Below, piece by piece: positions 52,345 through 61,951 of a DNA stretch of 64,000 bases. Both the position numbers and the translations under genes were made by a program. Each line of letters begins with the position of its first letter. The stretch's first letter is position 1. The stretch is from Listeria weihenstephanensis (GTDB lineage Bacteria > Bacillota > Bacilli > Lactobacillales > Listeriaceae), in contig NZ_CP011102.1 in NCBI RefSeq assembly GCF_003534205.1, forward strand, positions 880,036 through 944,035, read 5' to 3'. Below the pieces are notes generated by a model. The model made no database searches, was not told the origin of the DNA, and worked only from the letters and a program-made list of their open reading frames with translations.

Positions 52345-54621
52345 ATGACAACTTACATAGTGAAAGACGGAGGGAATCGCAAACTACCTTTCGACAAGGA
52401 ACGGCTAAACAGATATCTAGATACGATTCATGCAGAATTTCCAGCACTTGAGATGGAAGATTACAAGCGTAAAGTATTTACTTTTATCGAGAAAAAAGGT
52501 GATTACGCAGCGGATGAGTTAGTGGATTACTTGATTCGTGAAGCGGAAGCACGTACAGATATTCATCTTCCAGCATGGGAATTGTTCGCAGGAAGACTTT
52601 ATTTGAACAAGTTATATAAGAAAGCAAGTAAAAATCGCTTTTACAATGACGATGATAAATACGGTTCATATGTTGGTTTACAGGAAAGTCTTGGCGAGCG
52701 TGGCATTTATTCTGGTAGTATTTTAAAGAACTACTCGAAGGATGAGTTAATCGAAGCTGGCAAAATGATTGATCCAGAGAAGGATAAACTTTTCACATAT
52801 AACGGTTTGTATTTACTTGCAACGCGTTACTTGGCGACAGATCAAGCGCGTAATGTATATGAATTACCGCAAGAACGCTGGTTGACGATTGCCCTTTATT
52901 TAATGCAAGATGAGCCAAAAGCAAAACGGATGGAACTTGTTCGTGAAGCTTATTGGGCGCTTAGCAATTTGTATATGACAGTAGCGACACCGACACTTGC
53001 TAATGCTGGTAAAGTCGGCGGGCAATTGTCGAGTTGCTTCATTGATACAGTGGATGATAGTTTGCAAGGCATTTACGATAGCAATACAGATGTGGCGCGT
53101 GTAAGTAAACATGGCGGCGGCGTTGGAGCTTATCTTGGTTATGTTCGTTCGTCAGGTTCGGCGATTCGTGGCGTACGTGGTGCTAGTGGTGGCGTTGTTC
53201 CATGGATTAAGCAACTGAATAACACGGCGGTTAGTGTCGATCAATTAGGTCAACGTAAAGGCGCGATTGCGGTTTACTTGGACGTTTTCCATAAAGATAT
53301 TGAAGCGTTCCTTGATCTTCGTTTAAATAACGGAGACCAACGTTTACGCGCACATGACGTGTTTACAGCAGTTTGTATGCCAGATTTATTTATGGAAGCT
53401 GTCGAGCGTCGTGGAGATTGGTATTTATTTGATCCACATGAAGTCAAGGAGAAAAAAGGCTGGTACCTACAAGACTTCTATGATGAGCAAAAAGGTGATG
53501 GCTCGTTCCGCGAGAAATATGAAGAGTTAGTGATGGACGAAACGGTGAGCAGAAAGATCGTGAAGGCGATTGATATTATGAAACGCATCATGGTGAGTCA
53601 ACTGGAAACGGGTAATCCGTTCATGTTCTATCGTGATGAAGTCAACCGGATGAATCCTAACAAACACGCGGGCATGGTTTACTCTAGTAATCTATGTACC
53701 GAAATTATGCAAAATATGAGTCCTACACGTATGATTCAAGAAATCATTAGTGGTGATCAAATTGTGATTACAAAACAAGCTGGCGATTTCGTTGTTTGTA
53801 ACTTATCATCTGTGAATCTAGGTCGTGCTGTACTCGCAGAAGATCCAGAAACATTGGAACGCTTGATCGCGATTGAAGTTCGTATGTTGGATAACGTTAT
53901 CGACTTGAATGAACTACCAGTACCGCAAGCAACGATTACGAATAAGAAATACCGCTCGATCGGTCTAGGAACTTTCGGTTGGCATCACTTGCTAGCCCTT
54001 AAAAATATTGCTTGGGATAGCGAAGAAGCAGAAGTGTATGCCGATGAACTATATGAGCAAATCAATTTCCTAACTATTAAAGCGAGTGCAGCTCTAGCAA
54101 AAGAAAAAGGCACGTACTCTGTCTTTAAAGGTAGTGATTGGAATACTGGTGAATACTTCGAGCGTCGTGGGTATCAGTCAGACGCATGGCAAGAGCTTGC
54201 GACAGATGTTGCTAAAAATGGTATCCGTAACGCGTACTTGTTAGCAGTTGCTCCAAACATGAGTACAGCGCAAATCGCAGGATCAACGGCATCGATCGAT
54301 CCAATTTTCAGTCCGTTTTATTACGAAGAGAAGAAAGATTATCGCCGTCCAGTGATTGCGCCGGATCTTTCGCTTAAAACGTATCCGTACTACGGCAAAG
54401 GCGCGTACCAAGTGGACCAATTCGCAAGTGTCCGCCAAAACGGTCGCCGTCAACGCCATGTCGATCAATCGCAAAGCTTCAACTTTTATGTGCCGAGTGG
54501 GATTAAAGCAAGTAAATTGTTAGAACTTCACATGCTAGCTTGGAGTGAAGGCTTGAAAACGACTTACTACGTCCGCTCAAACGATATCGATGTTGAAGAG
54601 TGCGAATGGTGTTCAAGCTGA
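52345..54621 (+). CDS. nrdA: Class Ia ribonucleotide reductase large subunit
   Basis: Reduces ribonucleoside diphosphates to deoxy forms. 758 residues. The N-terminal ~80 residues resemble an ATP-cone regulatory domain (YIVKDGGNRKLPFDKERL). Catalytic residues are in QLSSCFIDT (active-site Cys), NLCTEI (Asn, Cys, Glu) and the second Cys of the VVCNLSSVNLG segment; the redox pair is the C-terminal CEWC. Start at the ATG at 52345 with GGGGA upstream, 32 codons inside the longest frame. First gene of the operon. Confidence 0.93.
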   Translation: MTTYIVKDGGNRKLPFDKERLNRYLDTIHAEFPALEMEDYKRKVFTFIEKKGDYAADELVDYLIREAEARTDIHLPAWELFAGRLYLNKLYKKASKNRFYNDDDKYGSYVGLQESLGERGIYSGSILKNYSKDELIEAGKMIDPEKDKLFTYNGLYLLATRYLATDQARNVYELPQERWLTIALYLMQDEPKAKRMELVREAYWALSNLYMTVATPTLANAGKVGGQLSSCFIDTVDDSLQGIYDSNTDVARVSKHGGGVGAYLGYVRSSGSAIRGVRGASGGVVPWIKQLNNTAVSVDQLGQRKGAIAVYLDVFHKDIEAFLDLRLNNGDQRLRAHDVFTAVCMPDLFMEAVERRGDWYLFDPHEVKEKKGWYLQDFYDEQKGDGSFREKYEELVMDETVSRKIVKAIDIMKRIMVSQLETGNPFMFYRDEVNRMNPNKHAGMVYSSNLCTEIMQNMSPTRMIQEIISGDQIVITKQAGDFVVCNLSSVNLGRAVLAEDPETLERLIAIEVRMLDNVIDLNELPVPQATITNKKYRSIGLGTFGWHHLLALKNIAWDSEEAEVYADELYEQINFLTIKASAALAKEKGTYSVFKGSDWNTGEYFERRGYQSDAWQELATDVAKNGIRNAYLLAVAPNMSTAQIAGSTASIDPIFSPFYYEEKKDYRRPVIAPDLSLKTYPYYGKGAYQVDQFASVRQNGRRQRHVDQSQSFNFYVPSGIKASKLLELHMLAWSEGLKTTYYVRSNDIDVEECEWCSS

Positions 54622-54638
54622 TAAATTAAATAATGAAA

Positions 54639-54663
54639 CGAGCAAAGCGATTGTCTTTGCTCG
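54639..54663 (+). terminator. Hairpin in the nrdA-nrdB intergenic gap
   Basis: CGAGCAAAG (54639-54647) pairs perfectly with CTTTGCTCG (54655-54663), then TGTTTT. It could reduce read-through or protect the nrdA message. Confidence 0.6.
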
Positions 54664-54693
54664 TGTTTTACATATTTTAGAGGAGGTTATTAT

Positions 54694-55743
54694 ATGACGG
54701 ATCAAAAGCAAGAATTGCACCGTATTAAAATTTTGGAACCGTTGAGCCCGAATCGCTCAACTGCAATTATAAATGGTGACACGAGTGGGATTTTGAATTG
54801 GAATGATATCCCGTATCCATCGTTTTACCGCGCGTATAAAGAATTATCGACGAATTATTGGATTCCCGATGAGGTCGATATGAAGAGTGACGCGAAGCAA
54901 TATCCGCTACTTTCAGAAGAAGAGAAGTATGCTTTTGATGCGATTATTGGTTTGCTGGCGACATTGGATTCTCCGCAGACAAGGTTTATTTATAATGTTG
55001 CGGAATATATTACAGATCCAGCGGTGCACGCGAATACCGCGATTATTGGTCAGCAAGAAGTGATTCATAATGAGAGTTATTCTTACGTGCTTGCTTCAAT
55101 TACGAATTTGCAAGAGCAGAAACGTATTTTTGAATTGGCGCGGACGCATCCGACGATTGTGAAGCGTAACGAGCCAATCATGGAGTCGTATGATGATTTT
55201 ATGACAAACAAAACAGGCGAAAATTTAGTTAAAGCGTTGATTCAGTCTTCTATTTTAGAAGGTATTAATTTTTATAGTGGTTTTGCTTATTTTTATAACT
55301 TAGTTCGTCAAAATAAAATGACGGGAACTGGGAAAATTATTAGCTTTATCAATCGTGATGAATTGGCACATTCTAAGTTTATCTCAGAAGTTATTCGCGC
55401 GATTCTTGGTGAAAATCCAGAATTGCAAACAGATGAGCTTGTGGAATATACACATGAGGCTTTCCGCCATGCTGTGGAACTTGAAACGATTTGGTCGGAG
55501 GAAGTATTGGACGGGATTGAAGGTATTGATGTATCGGAAATGGTGGACTACGTGAAATACCGTGCCAATAAGATGCTTGGTATGCTTGGGATTCCAGAAC
55601 TTTATCCGGGTCACAGCGAGAACAAGATGTCGTGGATTAAGGCATATGCAGATAACTTTACGGAAACGAAAACGGACTTTTTCGAAATGCGCAATAGTAG
55701 TTACAAAAAAACAAATGTCGACAACGGTTTTGACGATCTATGA
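54694..55743 (+). CDS. nrdB: Class Ia ribonucleotide reductase small subunit
   Basis: 349-residue ferritin-like protein carrying the metal-oxygen cluster and tyrosyl radical. Metal ligands are in LATLDSPQT (Asp), QQEVIHNESYSYVL (Glu and His, with the radical Tyr in the same helix), ILEGINFYSGF (Glu) and RDELAHSKF (Glu and His). AGAGGAGG precedes the ATG. Its last four bases overlap the flavodoxin gene. Confidence 0.93.
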   Translation: MTDQKQELHRIKILEPLSPNRSTAIINGDTSGILNWNDIPYPSFYRAYKELSTNYWIPDEVDMKSDAKQYPLLSEEEKYAFDAIIGLLATLDSPQTRFIYNVAEYITDPAVHANTAIIGQQEVIHNESYSYVLASITNLQEQKRIFELARTHPTIVKRNEPIMESYDDFMTNKTGENLVKALIQSSILEGINFYSGFAYFYNLVRQNKMTGTGKIISFINRDELAHSKFISEVIRAILGENPELQTDELVEYTHEAFRHAVELETIWSEEVLDGIEGIDVSEMVDYVKYRANKMLGMLGIPELYPGHSENKMSWIKAYADNFTETKTDFFEMRNSSYKKTNVDNGFDDL

Positions 55744-56180
55744 GAATCCTCTTGGCGTATGATTCTCTGAGTGGTAATACGAAAATGGTGGCAGAGGAAG
55801 TGGAAGCGGAATTCAAGAAGTCAGGGCATGATGTGACTTCGTTTCGTGTCCATCCTGACGCGCAGTATCCACTCGAGACGGACTACGATTTGTTCATTTT
55901 AGGGGCTTGGACAGCTGATTTAGGTAGGACACCGCCAGATATGAAGGATTTTATCGCAGAATTGGGAATGAAACCGCCGCACGTCGCGATTTTTGGGACG
56001 GGTGAAACACAATGGAGCATGGCTTATTTTTGCGGGGCAGTCGATCGGATGGCTACGTATTTTGAATCGGATTATCCGAGGTTAAAAATCGAGCAAATGC
56101 CGAATAATGAAAGGGACCACGAAGCGATCCGAAATTGGGTCGCGGAAGTATTGTCCATGAGAGAAGGGGTAGTAAAATGA
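55740..56180 (+). CDS. Flavodoxin
   Basis: 146 residues with the FMN phosphate-binding loop DSLSGNTKMVA and FGTGETQWSM. By operon position it is likely to supply electrons for, or maintain, the NrdAB cluster, a job for which class Ib systems use NrdI; this is inference. ATG overlaps the nrdB stop and its own stop overlaps the thioredoxin ATG, so four genes are coupled. Confidence 0.87.
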   Translation: MRILLAYDSLSGNTKMVAEEVEAEFKKSGHDVTSFRVHPDAQYPLETDYDLFILGAWTADLGRTPPDMKDFIAELGMKPPHVAIFGTGETQWSMAYFCGAVDRMATYFESDYPRLKIEQMPNNERDHEAIRNWVAEVLSMREGVVK

Positions 56181-56506
56181 CAAGTATCGAAATTAAAACA
56201 ATGGAAGAATTTGATCAACATGTTGCTGCAGGAGAGTTAGTTTACGTGGATTACTGGAAAGACAACTGCCCAAACTGTAAGATGTTAGATCTCTCGTTTC
56301 AAGAGTTTAAGAATTCATCGATGGCAGATAAGGTGAAGGTATTGAAAGTGAAATTGGAAGAAGTAGGGGAAGATTTCTTTTTCAATCGCAATATCCGTCA
56401 AACACCTACATTGGTGCTTTATAAAGGCGGCGAAGAGGTTTCGCGGTTGAATGGATTTATTCCGCCAGAGCATATTGAGGAAGCGGTTGTAGCACAGGAA
56501 GCATAA
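56177..56506 (+). CDS. Thioredoxin-family protein
   Basis: 109 residues with the active-site CPNC in WKDNCPNCKML and the cis-Pro in RQTPTLVLY. It probably re-reduces NrdA's C-terminal cysteines. CPNC instead of CGPC, and no canonical WCGPC, make it a dedicated paralogue rather than the main thioredoxin. Last gene of the nrd operon. Confidence 0.87.
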   Translation: MTSIEIKTMEEFDQHVAAGELVYVDYWKDNCPNCKMLDLSFQEFKNSSMADKVKVLKVKLEEVGEDFFFNRNIRQTPTLVLYKGGEEVSRLNGFIPPEHIEEAVVAQEA

Positions 56507-56520
56507 TAGAGGATTAGAAT

Positions 56521-56552
56521 GGGCACTCCATGTTGATAGGGGTGTCTTTTTT
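56521..56552 (+). terminator. Terminator of the nrd operon
   Basis: GGCACTCC and GGGGTGTC form a stem using G-T pairs, then TTTTTT. Confidence 0.65.
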
Positions 56553-56576
56553 GCGTACTTTTGTCCTTCTCCAATC

Positions 56577-56597
56577 TTGTCCACCTCCTGAGGACAA
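56577..56597. promoter_or_regulatory. MtlR-type operator upstream of mtlA
   Basis: TTGTCC (56577-56582) and GGACAA (56592-56597) with a 9-base spacer, 18 bases before the -35; another TTGTCC lies 16 bases upstream at 56561. Position and TTGNC...GNCAA symmetry resemble known MtlR sites of bacilli. Confidence 0.65.
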
Positions 56598-56615
56598 ATT
56601 CCAATTTTGATTGTA

Positions 56616-56644
56616 TTGCTAACTTGGTACCGCTGTCATACAAT
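56616..56644 (+). promoter_or_regulatory. Sigma-A promoter of the mannitol operon
   Basis: TTGCTA, 17-base spacer, TACAAT, with a leader of about 130 bases. No catabolite-response (cre) site was seen between it and mtlA. Confidence 0.6.
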
Positions 56645-56783
56645 GTATATAAGAGCTAAGCCAATGTGTGAAACTAAGATTTGGAAGGGCGCACTTCTAT
56701 TAGTGGAGCTGGCGAGGCAAATGCTTTGAAGCAGAACTTAGAGGGATTTATAAATCAGTAAAAAAACTGAGGGGGATATAGAA

Positions 56784-58223
56784 ATGGAACAACAACAAGC
56801 GAAGTCAGGTTTTCGCGTGAAGGTACAGCATTTTGGGAGTTTTTTAAGTGGTATGATTATGCCTAATATTGGGGCGTTTATTGCATGGGGATTGATCACG
56901 GCCCTGTTTATTCCGACTGGCTGGTGGCCGAATGAAGAGATCGCGAAATTAGTCGATCCGATGATTAAATATTTATTGCCGCTTTTGATTGGGTATACGG
57001 GTGGTAAATTGGTTTATGATACGCGTGGTGGTGTCGTTGGTGCGGCAGTTACGATGGGGGCAGTAGTAGGGACGTCGATGCCGATGTTCTTGGGTGCGAT
57101 GATTTTAGGTCCACTCGCTGCTTGGTTAATTAAGAAATTCGATAAAATGATAGAAGGAAAAATTCGCGCTGGTTTTGAAATGTTGGTGAACAATTTCTCA
57201 GCAGGGATTTTAGCAGGAATTTTGGCGATTGTATCTTTGAAAACGATTGGACCTGCGCTTCAGGCTGTGAATACGGCGATGGCTTCGGGTGTCCAGTTCT
57301 TAATTGATAATCATTTGTTGCCGCTAGTTAGCTTGTTAGTCGAGCCTGGTAAAGTGTTGTTCTTGAATAACGCGATTAATCAGGGGGTTCTGGCGCCGCT
57401 GGGGATAGATCAGGCAGTTAGCACTGGGAAATCGATTCTTTTCTTAGTGGAAGCAAATCCGGGACCTGGTCTTGGTATTTTGCTAGCGTATACGATTTTT
57501 GGTAGCGGGACGGCGAAACAGACGGCTCCTGGTGCGATTATTATTCAATTCTTAGGCGGGATTCATGAGATCTACTTCCCGTATGTATTGATGAAACCGG
57601 CGCTTATTATTGGTGCGATTGCTGGTGGTATGACGGGTATTATCACGTTTAACTTATTTAATGTAGGACTTGTTGCGACGGCTTCTCCAGGTAGTATTTT
57701 TGCGATACTTGCTTTGACGCCGCGTGGTGATTATCTTGGTATTATTTGTGGGGTCTTGTTTGCAGCGATTGCGTCATTTGCAGTTTCGGCTGTAGTATTG
57801 AAAACCTCGAAAGCAAGTGATGATGCAGAACTCGCGACAGCGGAGCAAAAAATGGCTACAATGAAAGGTAAGAAGGCGATGGTAGCTAGCGCGGTTGTTG
57901 GGACGACGGATGCGGAACTTGCAGCGGATGGGATTCCAGTTGGGACGAGAAAAATTATTTTTGCATGTGATGCGGGAATGGGATCAAGTGCGATGGGTGC
58001 TTCGGTATTGCGGAACAAGGTGAAGAAGGCGGGACTCGATATTGAGGTTGTGAACTTTGCAATTGCGCAGTTGCCTCCGGACGCTGATATTGTCGTGACG
58101 CATCAGGATTTGACGGCTCGTGCGACGGAAAAACTACCAAAGGCCTATCATATTTCGGTCGACAATTTCTTGAATAGCCATAAATATGATGAGCTAGTGG
58201 AGAATTTGGCTGACCAGAAATAA
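56784..58223 (+). CDS. mtlA: Mannitol PTS permease, EIICB component
   Basis: Imports and phosphorylates mannitol. 479 residues: EIIC membrane domain (about 1-340, with FLGGIHEIYFPYVLM as the conserved substrate loop) and a C-terminal EIIB domain whose phospho-cysteine is C395 in IIFACDAGMGSSAMG. EIIA is a separate gene (mtlF). GAGGGGG precedes the ATG. Confidence 0.95.
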   Translation: MEQQQAKSGFRVKVQHFGSFLSGMIMPNIGAFIAWGLITALFIPTGWWPNEEIAKLVDPMIKYLLPLLIGYTGGKLVYDTRGGVVGAAVTMGAVVGTSMPMFLGAMILGPLAAWLIKKFDKMIEGKIRAGFEMLVNNFSAGILAGILAIVSLKTIGPALQAVNTAMASGVQFLIDNHLLPLVSLLVEPGKVLFLNNAINQGVLAPLGIDQAVSTGKSILFLVEANPGPGLGILLAYTIFGSGTAKQTAPGAIIIQFLGGIHEIYFPYVLMKPALIIGAIAGGMTGIITFNLFNVGLVATASPGSIFAILALTPRGDYLGIICGVLFAAIASFAVSAVVLKTSKASDDAELATAEQKMATMKGKKAMVASAVVGTTDAELAADGIPVGTRKIIFACDAGMGSSAMGASVLRNKVKKAGLDIEVVNFAIAQLPPDADIVVTHQDLTARATEKLPKAYHISVDNFLNSHKYDELVENLADQK

Positions 58224-58238
58224 CTGGGGGAATTTTAG

Positions 58239-60323
58239 ATGTATATTTCGGCAAGGACGAGACTTATTTTAGAGCAGCTTTTAATGAGCCATGAACCTGT
58301 AGCAACGGCGGATTTGGCGGAATATATGGATGTGAGTGAGCGTACGATCAGGCGTGATTTGAAGGAAGTAGAGGCGGTGCTAGGATCGTATCAGTTGGCT
58401 TTGGAACGAAAGGATGCCAAGCTGTCTGTGTTTGGATCGGAGTCTAGCCGCCAAGCTTTTAAATGGCAATTGCTCGACTTATCTTACAATGAATTCACAC
58501 CGATGGAGCGGCAGCAGTTTATTTTAAAAACGTTATTGAAGGAAAATGAACCGGTGAAATTAATCGCGCTGGCAAATGACCTCAATGTGACGATATCGAC
58601 GGTCAGCAGTGATTTAACGAAGCTTGAGGATGAACTAATTGGGCGAGCTCAGATTGAGCGCAAACGTGGATATGGTGTGAAATTGATCGCGGAAGAGGCC
58701 ACGAAACGAGCTTTATTAAGTGATTTGATCGCGACGACGGGATCAAAGGACTCGCTATTCCAACTATTTCAGCAGCAAAAGCAAGAAGAAATTGAGATGC
58801 TGGCGGATGAGCGATTACTTCATGTGATTGATAATGTGCTGATTCAGAAAGTGGAGGAGAATGTACGGGCGTGGCGCAAGGATTTGGCGTACGAGATGAC
58901 GGATGATGCTTATTTGACGCTCGTCGTGCATATCTCGATTTCAGTGGAACGAATGATTAGTGGAAACTATTTGCAGGATATGAAACCGGACCAAGAATAT
59001 TTTCGGAATTTTCCAGAATTTACTGTGGCAAAAGAATTGTTAGCTGCGTGCTTGGATATGGAACCGTTTGTGGTACCGGAGGGTGAGGCGCTATACGTGA
59101 CGATGCATATTCGTGGGGCAAAAGCGCAGGATGAGACGGGCGTGTTTTCGGGAAATGAGAATGTGCAGGCGGTGACGATTGCCAAACGGTTGATTTCAAA
59201 AGTGGAATTGGAGCTAGGCAGTTCTTTTCAGGAAGCGGCGTTACTAAGCGGCCTAACCGCGCATTTACGACCGGCGTTACGCAGATTAGATCAGAATATG
59301 CGTATTCACAATCCGTTGATTAAAACGATTAAACATGATTATCCGTCGTTGTTCCAGATTGTGCGCGTGGCCTTTTCCGAAATTTATCAACAGCGGGAAG
59401 TTCCTGATGAGGAGATTGGCTATTTGGTCTTGCATTTCGGAGCAGCGTTATTACAGAAAAATGAGAGTCGTGTGTTCTCGGGCCTTGTTGTTTGTTCGAG
59501 TGGGATTGGAACGTCGAAAATGCTTGCAACACGTCTGAAACAGGCGTTACCTCAGCTCAAGGATTTGCACAATGTATCGCTATTTGAGGTTTTGAATCAT
59601 CGGAATACGCGACATTTCGATGTGATTGTGTCAACGATTGATTTGGGAAAAGTTGATTTTGAGTATTTTCTGGTGAGTCCGATGTTGACGGATCGGGAAA
59701 TTTCGCAGATTGAGGTTTTTCTGAAACAAAAGGAGATGTTTGTACCGCAAAAGGCGCCGCAGGAACAAGAGGAGCAGATGACGTTGCTTGAGGCGGTGCA
59801 TCATTTGGAAGGACAGCAGGAGTATTCGAACACGGTTTTAGCGATTTTAAAAGGGTTTCAGGTCGCGAAAATGGAGGAGACGCAACATAATTTGGAAGAT
59901 ACATTGCGTGCGGTTTGTATGGCGATGTTTGAGCAGGAGCGGGATATTCAGGTGGAAATTCTGTTGAAATCGCTCTTGGAACGGGAAAAATGGAGTGGTT
60001 TTGGAATTCCCGAGACGAAGCTCGCGTTGTTTCATGTCCGAAATGAGTTTGTACACCAGCCCGTTTTTCAGATTTTCTCATTGCAAGATGCGGTCGATGT
60101 ACCAGCGATGGGTGGGGGAAACGTGGCGGCGACAACATTACTTGTTTTGCTAGCACCGGAAAAATTGGCGCCGCAGGGACTCGAAGTGATGAGTTTTATT
60201 AGTGCGATGGCGATTGAAAATGAGGGAACGACGCGCTTGCTTGAATCAGGGAATGGCGCGGAAATCACGACATTTGTGATTGGTAAATTAAATCAATTTT
60301 TATATGATATGAGGAGGAAATAG
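58239..60323 (+). CDS. mtlR: Mannitol operon transcriptional activator MtlR
   Basis: 694 residues with the order HTH (about 1-65, TADLAEYMDVSERTIRRDLKE), a second HTH-like helix pair (about 100-150), two PRD domains (about 190-410), an EIIB-like domain (VVCSSGIGTSKMLATRL) and a C-terminal EIIA-like domain (FHVRNEFVHQPVFQI). PTS phosphorylation of these domains sets activity: PRD2 on by HPr, EIIB-like and others off by MtlA/MtlF. Lies 15 bases after mtlA. Confidence 0.93.
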   Translation: MYISARTRLILEQLLMSHEPVATADLAEYMDVSERTIRRDLKEVEAVLGSYQLALERKDAKLSVFGSESSRQAFKWQLLDLSYNEFTPMERQQFILKTLLKENEPVKLIALANDLNVTISTVSSDLTKLEDELIGRAQIERKRGYGVKLIAEEATKRALLSDLIATTGSKDSLFQLFQQQKQEEIEMLADERLLHVIDNVLIQKVEENVRAWRKDLAYEMTDDAYLTLVVHISISVERMISGNYLQDMKPDQEYFRNFPEFTVAKELLAACLDMEPFVVPEGEALYVTMHIRGAKAQDETGVFSGNENVQAVTIAKRLISKVELELGSSFQEAALLSGLTAHLRPALRRLDQNMRIHNPLIKTIKHDYPSLFQIVRVAFSEIYQQREVPDEEIGYLVLHFGAALLQKNESRVFSGLVVCSSGIGTSKMLATRLKQALPQLKDLHNVSLFEVLNHRNTRHFDVIVSTIDLGKVDFEYFLVSPMLTDREISQIEVFLKQKEMFVPQKAPQEQEEQMTLLEAVHHLEGQQEYSNTVLAILKGFQVAKMEETQHNLEDTLRAVCMAMFEQERDIQVEILLKSLLEREKWSGFGIPETKLALFHVRNEFVHQPVFQIFSLQDAVDVPAMGGGNVAATTLLVLLAPEKLAPQGLEVMSFISAMAIENEGTTRLLESGNGAEITTFVIGKLNQFLYDMRRK

Positions 60324-60325
60324 GG

Positions 60326-60760
60326 ATGGTAGCACTTAATAGTCAAGATATTGCGTTGAAACAGGCGTTTAGCACGAAGGAAGAGGCGATTACAGCCGCG
60401 GGACAATTATTGGTGGAGCAAGGATACGTGGATGCGCCTTATATTGAGAAAATGAAGGAGCGGGACGCGATGACGTCAACGTTTATCGGGAATATGGTCG
60501 CGATTCCGCATGGTACGGATGATTCGCGGGATATGATTAAGAATTCGGGGATCGTTATTTTGCAAGTTCCGGATGGCGTGTCGTTTGATGGGAATGAAGT
60601 GAAAGTTTTGATCGGAATTGCTGGTGCGGACGGTGAGCATATGGATTTACTTAGCAGTATTGCGATTGTTTGCTCGGAGGAAGAGAACGTGGCGCAGATC
60701 GTTGCGGCTGAATCGAAACAAGCGATTATTGATTTCTTTGAAGGGAGCGAAAGCGCATGA
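60326..60760 (+). CDS. mtlF: Mannitol PTS EIIA component
   Basis: 144 residues. The phosphorylated His is in VAIPHGTDDSRDMI. Carries phosphate from HPr to MtlA's EIIB. Starts two bases after mtlR stops and its own stop overlaps mtlD by 4 bases (ATGA). Confidence 0.93.
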   Translation: MVALNSQDIALKQAFSTKEEAITAAGQLLVEQGYVDAPYIEKMKERDAMTSTFIGNMVAIPHGTDDSRDMIKNSGIVILQVPDGVSFDGNEVKVLIGIAGADGEHMDLLSSIAIVCSEEENVAQIVAAESKQAIIDFFEGSESA

Positions 60761-61902
60761 TCGCAGTACATTTTGGTGCGGGTAATATTGGACGCGGTTT
60801 TATTGGACAGCTACTTCATGAGGCGAATTATCATGTCACTTTTGTGGATGTGAACGAGACGGTTGTAAATGCTTTGAATGAGAAAAAAGAATACAATGTG
60901 ATTTTGGCGGATGATTCGAAGCAGGTGGATTTGATCACGGATGTGAGTGCAATTAATAGCCAGAAAAATCCGGAGCAGGTGATCGCGGCAATTCTAGAAA
61001 CGGAGCTGGTGACGACTGCGGTTGGGCCTACCATTTTACCGTTTATTGCGAAAACATTGGTGGCGGCGATCAGAGCGAGAACGGTGATTGAAAAACCATT
61101 GATTGTGATGGCGTGTGAAAATATGATCGGTGCTTCGGAATCGTTGCAGGACAACGTGTATGCGGAATTATCGGAAGACGAGAAGAAGTACGCTGATCAG
61201 TTCGTGTCCTTCCCAAATGCTGCGGTGGACAGAATTGTTCCGAACCAAACGCATGATGATCCGTTGACTGTGTTGGTAGAGCCGTTTTATGAGTGGGTTG
61301 TGGAAAAGAGTGCGATTAAGGGCGCAGTGCCAGCGATTCCTGGGATTACGTATGTGGATGATTTGACACCATATATTGAGCGGAAATTGTTCACAGTGAA
61401 TACGGGGCATGCGGTGACGGCGTACATCGGTCACATGAAAAATATTGATTCTATTGAAGCCGCAATTCATAATGACAAAGTTTTGTTCGCTGTTCGTAGT
61501 GCGCTTGAAGAAACGGGAGCGCTGTTAGAAAAGAAATTTGACTTTGGACATGAAGAACATCAAGCTTATATTGACAAAATTATCGAAAGATTCAAAAATC
61601 CGCACATTTCAGATTATGTATCACGTGTCGGCCGTTCGCCAATGCGCAAACTTGGTCCAAATGATCGTTTCGTACAACCAGCACGTCAATTTGTCGAGGC
61701 TTTTAACGAAACACCGAAAGCGCTAGCGGACGCGATTGCTGCTGCCTTGCGATTCAATGATCCAGATGATGCGGAAGCGGTGGAATTGCAAGCCCTTGTT
61801 GCCGCTGTTGGTCTTGAGAAAGCAATCGCTGATGTGACGGGAATCGAGAGTTATTCTAAGCTTTTTGAGAAAGTGAAGGATTCTTATTTAAAATTGGCTT
61901 GA
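60757..61902 (+). CDS. mtlD: Mannitol-1-phosphate 5-dehydrogenase
   Basis: Oxidises mannitol-1-phosphate to fructose-6-phosphate with NAD+. 381 residues. NAD-binding FGAGNIGRGFIGQLL opens the protein; NTGHAVTAYIGH carries the catalytic Lys/His neighbourhood and SRVGRSPMRKLGPNDRFV is typical. Last gene of a full mtlARFD operon, so mannitol can be used as a carbon source. Confidence 0.95.
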   Translation: MIAVHFGAGNIGRGFIGQLLHEANYHVTFVDVNETVVNALNEKKEYNVILADDSKQVDLITDVSAINSQKNPEQVIAAILETELVTTAVGPTILPFIAKTLVAAIRARTVIEKPLIVMACENMIGASESLQDNVYAELSEDEKKYADQFVSFPNAAVDRIVPNQTHDDPLTVLVEPFYEWVVEKSAIKGAVPAIPGITYVDDLTPYIERKLFTVNTGHAVTAYIGHMKNIDSIEAAIHNDKVLFAVRSALEETGALLEKKFDFGHEEHQAYIDKIIERFKNPHISDYVSRVGRSPMRKLGPNDRFVQPARQFVEAFNETPKALADAIAAALRFNDPDDAEAVELQALVAAVGLEKAIADVTGIESYSKLFEKVKDSYLKLA

Positions 61903-61951
61903 TGTTGTATTATATGATACACTACTTTCTAAAAGAAGTAGGGGTGCAAAA

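Noticed and set aside
55740-56180. NrdI of a class Ib reductase
   Set aside because: The adjacent subunits have class Ia features (ATP-cone-like N-terminus, C-terminal CEWC), and the protein has a standard flavodoxin length and FMN loop.
59557-60156. Long minus-strand frame (199 codons) opposite mtlR
   Set aside because: Overlaps a well-supported gene, has no ribosome-binding site and has an unnatural Pro/Ser-rich composition; a shadow of mtlR codon use.
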